Below, piece by piece: positions 12,701-22,015 of a DNA stretch of 64,000 nt; the stretch's first letter is position 1, and each line of letters begins with the position of its first letter. This DNA is from Mya arenaria (Eukaryota > Mollusca > Bivalvia > Myida > Myidae). The stretch covers positions 36,093,756 to 36,157,755 of the forward strand of contig NC_069135.1 of assembly GCF_026914265.1 (NCBI RefSeq), given 5' to 3'. The notes beneath the pieces are model-generated. The model was not told the DNA's origin. It saw nothing but the letters and a program-made list of their open reading frames with translations, and did not search any database. Position numbers and translations under genes: made by a program.

Positions 12701-15700
12701 TGAACGATTCTCTGCTTTATGACCATCGTGCAATACATGAATGATCCCCTGCCTTATGGCCATCGTGCCATACATGAACCATTTTCTGCTTTATGACCAT
12801 CGTGCCATACATGAATGATTCTTTGCCTTATGACCATCGTGCCATACATGAATGATTCCCTGCTTTATGACCATCGTGCCATACATGAATGATCCCTTGC
12901 CTTATGACCATCGTGCCATACATGAATGATTCTCTGCCTTATGACCATCGTGGCATACATTAATGATTGCCTGCCTTATGACCATCGTGCCATACATGAA
13001 TGATTCTCTGCCTTATGACCATAGTGCCATATATGAATGATCCCCTGCTTTATGACCATCGTGCCATACACGAATGATCCCCTGCCTTATGACCAACGTG
13101 TCATACATGAATGATTCTTTGCCTTATGACCATCGTGCCATACATGAATGATTCCCTGCTTTATGACCATCGTGCCATACATGAATGATCCCTTGCCTTA
13201 TGACCATCATCCATACATGAATGATTGCCTGCCTTATGACCATCGAGCCATACATGAATGATTTTCTGCCTTATGACCATCGTGCCATACATGAATGATT
13301 CTCTGCCTTATGACCATAGTGCCATACATGAATGATTCTTTGCCTTATGACCATCGTGCACTACATGAATGATACCCTGCCTTATGACCACAGTGCAATA
13401 CGTGAATGATTCTCTGCCTTATGACCATCGTGCCATACATGAATGATTCCCTGCCTTATTACCATCGTGCGATACGTGAATGATTCCCTGCCTTATGATC
13501 ATCGTGCCATACATGAATGATTACCTGGTCATATTATGGGCATCGTGTCATACATGAATGATTCCCTGCCTTATGACCATCGTGCCATACATGAATGATT
13601 CCCTGCCTTATGACCATCGTGCCATACATGAATGATCCCCTGCCTTATGACCATCGTGCCATACATGAATGATTGCCTGCCTTAAGACCATCGTGCCATA
13701 CATGAATCATTCTCTGCCTTATGACCATCGTGCCATACATGAATGATCCCCTGCTTTATGACCATCGTGCCATACACGAATGATCCCCTGCCTTATGACC
13801 AACGTGTCGTACATGAATGATTCTTTCCTTATGACCATCGTGCCATACATGAATGATTCCCTGCATTATGACCATCGTGCCATACGTGAATGATTCCCTG
13901 TATTTTGACCATCGTGCCATACATAAATGAGTCCCTGCCTCATGACCATCATGCCATACATGAATTATTCTCTGCCTTATGACCATCGTGCCATACATGA
14001 ATGATTCTCTGCCTTATGACCATCGTGCCATACATGAATGATTCTCTGCCTAATTACCGTCGTGCCATACGTGAATGATTCTCTGCCTTATGACCATCGT
14101 GCCATACGTGAATGATTCTCTGCCTTATGACCATCGTACCATACATAAATGATTCACTGCCTTATGACCATCGTGCCATACATGAATGATTTCCTGCCTC
14201 ATGACAATCGTGCCGTACATGAATGATTCCCTGCCTTATGACCATTGCGTATAATTGTCTGCCTTATGACCATCGTGCCATAAATGAATCATTCTCTGCC
14301 TTATCACCATCGTATCATACATGAACGATTCTCTGCCTTATGACCATCGTGTCATACGTGAATGATTCCCTGCCTTATGACCATCGTGCCATACGTGAAT
14401 GATTCTCTGCCTTATGACCATCGTGCCATACGTGAATGATTCTCTGCCTTATGACCATCGTGACATACGTGTATGATTCTCTGCCTTATTACCGTCGTGC
14501 CATACACGAATGATTATCTACCTTATGATCATCGTGCCATACGTGAATGATTTTCTGCCTTATGACCATTGTGTCATACGTGAATGATTCTCTGCCTTAT
14601 TACCGTCGTGCCACACACGATTGATTATTTGCCTTATGACCATCGTGCGATACATGAATGATTCCCTGCCTTATTACCATCGTGCAATACATGAATGATC
14701 CCCTGCCTTATGACCATCGTGCCATACATGAATGATTCTCTACGTTATGACCATCGTGCCATACAAGAATGATTCTCTGCCTTATGACCATCGTGCCATA
14801 CCTGAATGATTCTCTGCCTTATGACCATCGTGCCATACCTGAATGATTCTCTGCCTTATGACCATCGTGCCATACCTGAATGATTCTCTGCCTTATGACC
14901 ATCGTGCCATACATGAATGATTCTCTACCGTATGTTCATCGTGCCATACAAGAATGATTCTCTGCCTTATGATCATCATGCCATAACTGAATGATTCTCT
15001 GCCTTATGACCATCGTGCCATACATGAATGATTCCCTGCCTTATGACCATCGTGCCATACATGAATGATTCTCTGCCTTATGACCATCGTGCCATACATG
15101 AATGATTCTTTGCCTTATGACCATCGTGCCATACATGAATCATTCTCTGCCTTATGACCATCGTGTCATACCTGAATGATTCTCTGCCTGATGACCATCG
15201 TACCATACATGAATGATCCTTTGCCTTATGACCATCGTGTCATACGTGAATTATTCCCAGCCTTATGACCATCGTACCATACCTAAATGATTCCCTGCCT
15301 TATGACCATCGTGCGATACATGAATGAGTCTCTGCCTCATGACCATCGTGCCATACCTGAATGATTCCCTGCCTTATGACCATCGTACCATACATGAATC
15401 ATTCTCTGCCTTATGACCATCGTGCCATACATGAATGATTCCCTGCCTTATGACCATCGTGCCATACATGAATCATTTTCTGCCTTTTGATCATCGTGCC
15501 ATACATGAATGATTCTCTGCCTTATGACCATCGTGTCATACCTGAATGATTCTCTGCCTGATGACCATCGTACTTAACATGAATGAGTCTCTGCTTCATG
15601 ACCATCGTGCCATACATGAATTATTCCCTGTCTTATGACCATCGTGCCATGTAAGAACGATTCTCTGCCTTATGACCATCGTGCCATACATGAATGATTC

Positions 15701-16784
15701 TCTGCCTTATTACCGTCGTGTCATACATGAATGATTCCCTGCTTTATGACCATCGTGCGATACATGAATGATTCTCTGCCATATGACCATCTTGTCATAC
15801 ATGAATGATTCCCTGCCTTATTAACATCGTGCCATACCTGAATGATTCTCTGCCATATGACCATGGTACCATACAGGAATGATTCCCTGCCTTATGACCA
15901 TCGTATCATACAAGAATGATTCTCTGCCTTATGACCATCGTGCCATAAATGAATGGTTCTCTGCCTTATGATCATCGTGCCATACATGAATGATTCTCTG
16001 CCTTATGACCATCGTGCCATACATGAATGATCCCTTGCCTTATGACCATCGTGCCATACATGAATGATCCCTTGCCTGATGACCATCGTGCCATACGTTA
16101 ATGATCCCTTGCCTTATGACCATCGTGCCATACATGAATGATCCCTTGCCTTATGACCATCGTGCCATACATGAATGATTCCCTACCTTATGACAATCGT
16201 GCCATACATAAATGATTCTCTGTGGCTGGGCTTGCCCTTTGGTTTCACTTATTCCTAAAATAAAAATCCTTGACATACAATTTGCAAGATAAACTACAGC
16301 GTCGATAAACTCACCAAACTTCTTTCCTAGATATCGTACGATTGCTGCAGACTGACAGAACTTCCGGCCGTCTATCTCCAATACCGGAAGTGCCTTCATC
16401 GGCTGTTCTGTGGAGAAAGAATATTGAAAATGAAACGGTACGATAATACTGTAGAAATTCGCTATCCCGAAGGGAAAAAGACTTCGAGTCAACATAATTC
16501 CGAGATATCCATCATCGCACCCACCTCGGTACGTATTTTACTTGAAAATGAAACAATGTTGCGAATTGCCATGATCTGATATGTAGTCATTTATTTGTTT
16601 ACCTTTTTTCTGAACATTTTAACTAAAACAATGCTCGCTACTTAGACCAACCTTCTTTAATCCCGGGCCATTGATCCATCGGTATTCGAACATCCTCGAA
16701 CTCCTGTCCAGCCTGCTTAAACACGAGCCGTGCAAATTCCGCTGTACCTCGGGCATCAAAGTAGGTCAGCTTATAGGATGGCAT
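3774..16784 (-). CDS. Sigma-like glutathione S-transferase, 5 exons
   Basis: Cytosolic GST with a sigma/HPGDS-like pattern; such enzymes conjugate glutathione to electrophiles or isomerise prostaglandin H2, and the exact substrate cannot be read here. Exons on the minus strand are 16784-16652, 16407-16315, 9251-9133, 7115-6996 and 3950-3774; summed they give 642 nt, about 213 residues, normal for the family. The N-terminal thioredoxin-like domain carries the catalytic-type Tyr in 'YKLTYFDARGTAEFAR' (residues 4-19), the cis-Pro segment 'KALPVLEIDG' and 'SAAIVRYLGKKFG'. The helical C-terminal domain includes 'GYYVG' and 'VTVADLGIYYMM'. Introns 2, 3 and 4 are swollen by three unrelated minisatellites. 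Exon 3's expected acceptor reads TG and exon 4 has no in-phase GT donor, so the gene may use unusual junctions or be decaying. Confidence 0.85.
4040..6310. repeat. 42-bp trinucleotide-derived array in GST intron 4
   Basis: About 50 units with the core 'actagtgcctctactacc' and an ACT/ACA-rich remainder, with 27-, 42- and 45-bp unit variants. It is open for about 800 codons on both strands (poly-Val/Ala/Glu one way, poly-Leu/Pro the other), a trivial result of its three-base periodicity. It fills nearly all of intron 4. Confidence 0.92.
6304..6834. repeat. Compound microsatellite (TAC)n, (TGC)n, (GAT)n
   Basis: Pure TAC to about 6374, TGC/TAC mixtures to about 6610, then a long ATG/GAT run to about 6800 and a short TAC tail to 6834. 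It continues directly from the 42-bp array and stops about 160 bases from GST exon 4. Confidence 0.95.
6996..7115 (-). CDS. GST exon 4, 3' boundary uncertain
   Basis: The acceptor 'cattgtttcag' is good. It encodes 'LELVKKFKEETFPLYSSF' and ends near 'GEDGYYVGK'. To stay in phase with exon 5 the exon must end at 6996 (ACG|GCACGT, a weak GC-type donor). The nearest GT (6991-6990) gives phase 1 and would shift exon 5 out of frame. Confidence 0.75.
7433..7506 (+). repeat. tRNA-like SINE head
   Basis: The segment has a box A-like 'tagcacagtgaata' and a box B 'ggttcgaaccc' about 40 bases apart, typical of a Pol III internal promoter. The ends do not pair as an acceptor stem, so it is not a tRNA gene. 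A T-rich stretch follows. No second copy was seen in this window. The rest of 7116-7922 (intron 3) shows nothing recognisable. Confidence 0.5.
7923..9066 (+). mobile_element. MITE family C copy expanded by an internal minisatellite
   Basis: The ends match the family C copy at 43915-44321: left 'acaagacaccagatgatcc', right 'tagtccctttaa', both with TTAA. Flanking internal parts also match (left 'tcctcaaaacataagactag', right 'agcgcataatgatttcccg'). The core between them is replaced by the array at 8020-8955. It sits in GST intron 3. Confidence 0.8.
8020..8955. repeat. 33-bp minisatellite inside MITE C, about 28 copies
   Basis: The units read close to 'ccccttaacatgattaaaag' plus 'aataatcaataca'. 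Unit sequence resembles the unexpanded core of family C ('attattaaaataataaaagc' at 44030-44050), suggesting the array arose from that core. A fragment 'aaattcgggctccatttg' at 8750-8767 also occurs at 17578-17595. Confidence 0.88.
9133..9251 (-). CDS. GST exon 3 with a TG instead of AG acceptor
   Basis: Family alignment puts the junction so that KKFG continues into 'LMGSDEEEGLVVDELMEVF'. That start (9251) is in phase with exon 2, but the intron ends in a pyrimidine/G tract '...gtttgtttg' and not AG. The next upstream in-phase AG would start the exon at 9281 and add ten residues in a segment that is normally ungapped. The donor AAAAAG|GTAGGA at 9132 is canonical. Confidence 0.75.
9320..9694 (-). 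mobile_element. MITE family B copy
   Basis: Ends 'taaagatgcactcttattcc' and 'aataagagtgtcactttaa' match four other copies in the window (17638, 39974, 55394, about 62345). Short inverted termini lie beside TTAA. It is in GST intron 2. Between 9695 and 10043 nothing recognisable was seen. Confidence 0.8.
10044..16221. repeat. 37-bp minisatellite, about 167 copies, in GST intron 2
   Basis: The unit is close to 'cttatgaccatcgtgccata' plus 'catgaatgattccctgc', tandem for 6.2 kb. There is higher-order structure: a three-unit cycle (tccctgcttt, tcccttgcctt, tctctgcctt; 111 bp) near 10225-10430, and longer duplicated blocks (for example 11761-11942 matches 13651-13831). Units decay toward the right, where ctg/gtg variants of 'catacatg' are common. 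The array stops only 94 bases from GST exon 2. Confidence 0.95.
16315..16407 (-). CDS. GST exon 2 (glutathione-binding segment)
   Basis: Acceptor 'ttctccacag' and donor TTTG|GTGAGT are canonical; phase 1 at both ends. Encodes 'EQPMKALPVLEIDG' and 'QSAAIVRYLGKKF', the cis-Pro loop and the SAAI-type glutathione contact of the family. Confidence 0.88.
16652..16784 (-). CDS. GST exon 1 (start codon and N-terminal strand)
   Basis: Starts with ATG at 16784 and encodes 44 residues beginning 'MPSYKLTYFDARG', then ends AAAGAAG|GTTGGT in phase 1. The Tyr within 'LTYFDARG' aligns with the glutathione-activating Tyr of sigma GSTs. No upstream in-frame start was seen. Confidence 0.88.
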
Positions 16785-17637
16785 AGTAGCAATGTATCGA
16801 GTGATCCCTAATTAACTGAAATTATTTGAATGTCCTGTTTATTATATAATGGACGTAATCTGAATCCGCAATCACACTGTCTTGGTTAGGCCTAAATAAA
16901 TAAATTGCTTGGTTAGGGTAACATCCTATATACATATAAAAAAATACAAAAATAAAAAACCTATCTACCCTACCTATTGGAGAATGGTGTTAAAGTTATC
17001 TTCTGTATAAGCATTTAAGGTTTTAAACTACATATCGAAAAGCAATTGAAATATATATATATATATATATATATATTTTAAGTTTTTCATTGTTTTTTCA
17101 TTTTGACAATAAAAACGGTAGGGTCGGCGCGTATTCGGTAGATACGGTCGGGTAACCCGAACCAAATGTATTTTTAAGGCCTTATCTCCCCTATTTTGAT
17201 GACAAACTGGTCAGGATGGGCTCAGTTGTAAACGAGCTAGATTAGAGTTCATATCATTTAATGTACACCTCTCTGCATATATAAACTGAGATATGATCAT
17301 GAGCATTATCGTTCACAAGAGTGATTATGCTATGCGTACCACAGATTTATCACGATCGAACCTCTGATGAATGAGAATAAATCATGAGTAACTCATGTTA
17401 AACATAAGTATAAGCGTAGTATTTGATTTGCATTTTGCATTGTGACAAATACAAAATATTCTTCATATTAAAATTATAAATAGGAAGTCGTTTTGTTCCA
17501 TGAATTCAGTATAGTTTACATTATGTTTACATTATGTCCAAAGTATTTAACTTTAGGCTTATCAAGGACATTCATCTTAAATTCGGGCTCCATTTGTTTA
17601 TACAGGAGAACTTCTATAGAGACCATATCAAGGCCAC
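16785..17637. other. Region 5' of the GST start, no gene seen
   Basis: Presumed to contain the GST promoter and 5' untranslated sequence, but no core promoter element could be assigned. A (TA)n run lies at about 17052-17085. The sequence is otherwise unremarkable and AT-rich. Confidence 0.4.
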
Positions 17638-17989
17638 TTAAAGTGACACTCTTATTCAAAATCAATGCAAACATATGTAAAACAAATATCAATTTTGACT
17701 TATATACCTTTAACTGCTTACTAAATAATGCATTTATGGAATTTATTAATAATGATAACAAGATTGTAACCGAGTATTTAATAGCAGAAAGTGCAAAAAT
17801 ATTAAATGATTTGTGAATGCTAAAAGATTTGCTGCGGTCTACTATAGTCCCATAAGGTAGAAATACCGTGTTTTATGCTATTTCTTTCAAATTAAACTCG
17901 GTATCCTTTATAAAAACCATTGTTTTCGACATTTATTCATCCTTTATTAATTTTGGTAATCTTATTAGGGAATAAGAGTGCATCTTTAA
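17638..17989 (+). mobile_element. MITE family B copy
   Basis: Starts 'ttaaagtgacactcttattc' and ends 'ggaataagagtgcatctttaa', with TTAA at both ends. Internal markers 'ttttatgct' and 'attgttttcgacatttattc' match the other copies. Confidence 0.82.
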
Positions 17990-18930
17990 GTGACATTTTT
18001 CCACGGCTAAAGTGGACTATTTGCTTTGGTCACTATTTTGTAATTGCAACCTTTACCTTTGTTAAAGTAAACTTTTGCTACGTTCACGATTTTGTAACTG
18101 TACATTTTTCCTTTAGCCAAAGTGGACTTTATATAGTATATTGTCGTATTTTTTTTTGTATTTTTTAGCTGCATTTTCTAAAATATGCAAAAATGTACCA
18201 GTTCAAATATACATTACTATAGTTCATTTCACATTTTTTTTTTAAATTTTAAAATGCCATGTGTATTCAGACAGTGACAAAGCGTACTATTTTTGACCAG
18301 TTTACCGTTTATTAATTTGTAGCAAGGGTCTGATATGCCTACGATGAACGTTGGACCTGAAGGTCTTCCGTTCAGAAACTAACTGTGGTGTTTGTATGCC
18401 CTTGTATGAGTCTCTAGTTGGCTGTCGTTTTGACCATCACCAGGGTTTACAATTGAATTTTTGGGTGCTGTTTTTGTCCCTCTAGTTTTTTGACAGGGTT
18501 GTTTTCAACCCTGTTCAGTGTAGCCACAAACTCGACACTCACAACATAAGATGCCTATTAATACTAACAAGTGTCGTCTGCCTCTTTACCACCAAAATAT
18601 AGTTTGAGAAAGTGCGGACCATAAAAATTGCAAGCTATGTTTCCAATAACCGAGCTAGATTTGACAAAGCAAGAACAAATCATAACACAATAGCTATTTA
18701 ATTATTGTATAGTACATGAGCGGGATGTTGGAGATTAATGTTATAATATGTTAGGATTTAATACTTTTACAAAGAGAATGATAAAAAACTTGAGCAATGA
18801 ATGGTGTTTGAATGTTAATTAAGGAAATGCATAAGAAATGTATTTTTTTAAATTCCACGATGGTAGCAGCAGAAAAAAGTTTTATATAGTTTTATGCATT
18901 ATGCGAAACTGTAACAGTTTGTTGCTTGTT
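17990..18930. other. Intergenic DNA, no gene seen
   Basis: Holds a small diverged duplication around 18005-18130 (variants of 'ctttagccaaagtggac') and AT-rich sequence. No coding exon was recognised on either strand. Confidence 0.4.
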
Positions 18931-18934
18931 CATG

Positions 18935-19320
18935 TCTACTTCGGAAGGCAATATTTTGTTTTGAATGAAGACTTTAAACTAAGATCACTTCACGATTTCA
19001 TCACTATTGTAAATGAAACATAACGCATTATACGATGCTTAAAGATCCCTACCTTCGGTATTTAAGCAGAGTTTGATTGAGAGCTTAGTTTCTGAAATCA
19101 CTTCGACAAACCTTACACAAAACCGCAGATTGATGTAGCACTGTCAAAACATTTATTTGGAAACAGGTTTGTCGAAGTGTTTGAGGAATCTAACCAAATC
19201 AAACTCAGGTAATAAAACGAAGGCGTGGCTCTTTGCGCAGCACAGACCTCCTTTTGTTTCATGTCATCATTCGAAGCCTTCCGCATTTTTGTGACGTAAT
19301 TTATCACGTGGTATACACAC
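18935..19320. mobile_element. MITE family G copy
   Basis: Shares 'cggaaggcaatattttg', 'aacaggtttgtcgaag' and 'atcacgtggtatacacac' with the fuller copy at 38794-39241. The left end is eroded. Confidence 0.7.
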
Positions 19321-19424
19321 ACTGTTGTTTAAAGTTCCAAAGTCTATATTCCTACTCCCAGTAGCTACTTTGATATGCCTATTATGCCAATTTGGATGGT
19401 AACCATTGATGGAGCTCATTCAAA

Positions 19425-19590
19425 CCATTATTTTGCCAACAGGTTTGTCAAAGTATTTGAGGAAACTAATCATGTAATCAAACTCCGGTAATAAAACAAA
19501 AGCGGTACTTTTTGAGCGGCAACGTCTGCCCTTTGTTTCATAATTGAATTACGTAATTTATCACTTGGTTAACTTACACAGGTTTTAATA
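19425..19590. mobile_element. MITE family G, partial copy
   Basis: Matches only the central and right part of family G ('aacaggtttgtcaaagtatt', 'ggtaataaaac', 'ctgccctttgtttca'). Confidence 0.6.
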
Positions 19591-19611
19591 ACCTTGGTAA
19601 CATGGACGTTT

Positions 19612-19805
19612 GGAGAAGGTTATACATTTTATAGTACTTTCGAGAAGGCAATACATTTTATAGTAGCTGACTTTGGAGAAGGCTATATATTTTTATATTA
19701 GCTGAATTTGGAGAAGGCTATACATTTGATATTAGTAGCTGAATTTGGAGAAGGCTATACATTTTATTGTAGCTGACTTCGGAGAAGGGTATAAATTTCA
19801 TTGTC
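19612..19805. repeat. About 36-bp tandem repeat, roughly 6 copies
   Basis: Repeated 'ggagaaggctatacatttt' followed by 'attgtagctgactt' variants; the units are diverged. Confidence 0.8.
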
Positions 19806-20100
19806 GCTGGTAGAGTTCTTGGATGAATCTTGGTATAGAGGTACGGGACACATGTTTGCAAGAAAATTTGCCCAAAGATATCGTGTTAATTATAGTGTTA
19901 ACATTATCGTATATTGTATATTGCAATTCCAAAAATAAAAATGTAAGTCTCGTCATCGGAAGTATAGGGCCCAAAAATATGTCAATTGTGGATAGATGGT
20001 AGCCCCACATGAATTTGGTATATTTTGAAAGGTTTAATATACATACAAAATTGACAAAAACTAATATAACATATCAATCAAGTATTTTCGGCTTTGAAAG

Positions 20101-20133
20101 CTTGCACATAAGTCTCTCTCTCTCGCTCCCTCC

Positions 20134-20168
<35 letters not shown>
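20101..20168. repeat. CT-rich microsatellite
   Basis: Mostly (CT)n with 'ccctccctcc' interruptions between 20114 and 20168. Confidence 0.9.
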
Positions 20169-20172
<4 letters not shown>

Positions 20173-20429
20173 TTTTGGCAATGTATACCACTTCGTGAAG
20201 CATTCACTATTTTCGCATGCATTTCATTTTTTAAGACCTTTTTTTTAACTTATTGTGAAAGTAACTCATTTTAAAGGACCAATGTGACATCTTTAAACCT
20301 TTTTAACTTTACAGTGTTTTGTTTGCTAAATGAATCGGAGATATTCCGAGAACTTCTTACAAATTGTTATGTTTTTAGACCTTGAACATTTATCCTTTTA
20401 CTACAAACATATTTCGTCAATTATTGCTC

Positions 20430-20860
20430 ACAGTTTCTTGGGTAAGTTTATAGGCAATTTCACTTGATACCGTCTCTTTTATTGTTTACTTGTTAAAGAC
20501 TCTTGTGCCATATAACAGTTTCTTGGTTAAGTTTATAGGCAATTTCACTTGATACCGTCTCTTTTATTGTTTACTTGTTAAAGACTCTTGTGCCATATAA
20601 CAGTTTCTTGGTTAAGTTTATAGGCAATTTCACTTGACACCGTCTCTTTTATTGTTTACTTGTTAAAGACCCTTGTGCCATTTAACTGTTTCTAGGTTAA
20701 GTTTATAAGCAAATGCACTTGTAAATGCTATTTGTGTCCTTTGATTTTTAAAGACCCATGTGCCGTTTATTATGATATTGGTTTAGTTTATAGGCAATGG
20801 CACTTGACACTGTCTCTGGTGTGTTGTTTGATTGTTAAAGAGCCTTATACCAAATGTTTA
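20430..20860. repeat. 85-bp tandem repeat, 5 copies
   Basis: Three nearly identical units begin 'cagtttcttgg' at 20431, 20516 and 20601, and two decayed units follow. All share 'agtttataggcaatttcac' and 'ttgttaaagactcttgtgcc'. The remaining DNA to 21395 shows no gene. Confidence 0.9.
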
Positions 20861-21395
20861 TTATTATATTTAATATAACCTAACGACTTCTGTTACCTTA
20901 TTTATAGCGCTTAATTTGTAATTGATATGTACTTTATTAATTAAGTTTTTAAATGATAGAATTTCATGTGTTTTTTTAATATATCCTCTGTATTCCCTAT
21001 GTCCCCTGATATTTTTAGTAGTCAAACTGTTGTACAACAAGAATATTAACTCGCAGTCGGGAACGTTTTATGAAAGGGTATTTACCCACTGTCTGGAGAG
21101 TTTTTTTGACACGATATTTGCAGCTGTGTTGCAACCATTTACCCGACAGACCTCGCGCCAACTCTCTTGCGGTAGTCGGACGAGTATAGGACGGTATCTG
21201 TGAGGATGATTTATTTTAATATAAAGGTAATGTATACCCGTGTGCTGGTGATTAAGCTCATTTCAAGGATACAAAGGTAACATATACATAGTTTACAATA
21301 TATTTTATTACTATGTTTTAACTCCAATTGCAAATATTTCTTTTTGAATACACTACAAGTCTATGAGTAACAACATAATAGTTAGATCGTATAAC

Positions 21396-21600
21396 ACAAA
21401 GTCTCGAAACTTCTTAAGATAACAAGCTTATTTCATTTGACCAAATACAGATTGGCTTATCGTGTTAATCATACGATTATTCAATATCAAAGTCCGAATA
21501 CAAAGATTGTAAAAATAAATATTAGAACGAAATCAAAATATAAAAACGTAGTGACCTTAGCTTAGTCATGTTACAGGAGATATTTCGAGAAATTGAAGCC
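21396..21600. mobile_element. MITE family E, diverged copy
   Basis: Inverted ends 'tctcgaaacttcttaag' (left) and 'tttcgagaaattgaagcc' (right) match the better copies at 24605-24857 and 38330-38518. It lies just beyond the SLC6 stop codon, so it may be part of the 3' untranslated region. Confidence 0.6.
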
Positions 21601-21904
21601 ATATTCTTAAGTTTAAGACTACTGTACATGCATCTTTTCCGCTATATACACACAACATATTTGTTTAAGGATAAACTATATGAAAAGTTATTTTTCTTGA
21701 TATCCCGTTCTTGCTCTAAAAACACAACGTGTGTCCTAATTTGCGCACTCTCGTTCCCATTACTGTCAAATGTTCACGGCCTTGGTTCAACAACACACCC
21801 TTTGTCCGAGCCGCATAGCAAACAAAAAACTGCAAGCTATCAAGCTGTTTCATCTGAAGAATCCCCACAACTCACAATCACCTCAATACCGCGTCGCCTT
21901 CAAT

Positions 21905-22015
21905 CTAGACGGCCGCGTCTCTAAGCACGTGCATAGTAACCTCAGAGTACGGCGGAGGTGCGTCTGGTCGCTCCCCCGGTAGTTTGATATCGGGCCGGAA
22001 GATGGTCTTGCACCG
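21905..22015 (-). CDS. SLC6 exon 14: C-terminal tail and stop
   Basis: Acceptor 'aacactttcag', stop TAG at 21907-21905. The tail has '[13 protein letters not shown]' and ends LRDAAV. PPPY is a typical ligand for WW domains of Nedd4-type ubiquitin ligases; the end could be a weak class II PDZ ligand, which is inference. Confidence 0.85.
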   Translation of the reverse strand, partial: RCKTIFRPDIKLPGERPDAPPPYSEVTMHVLRDAAV

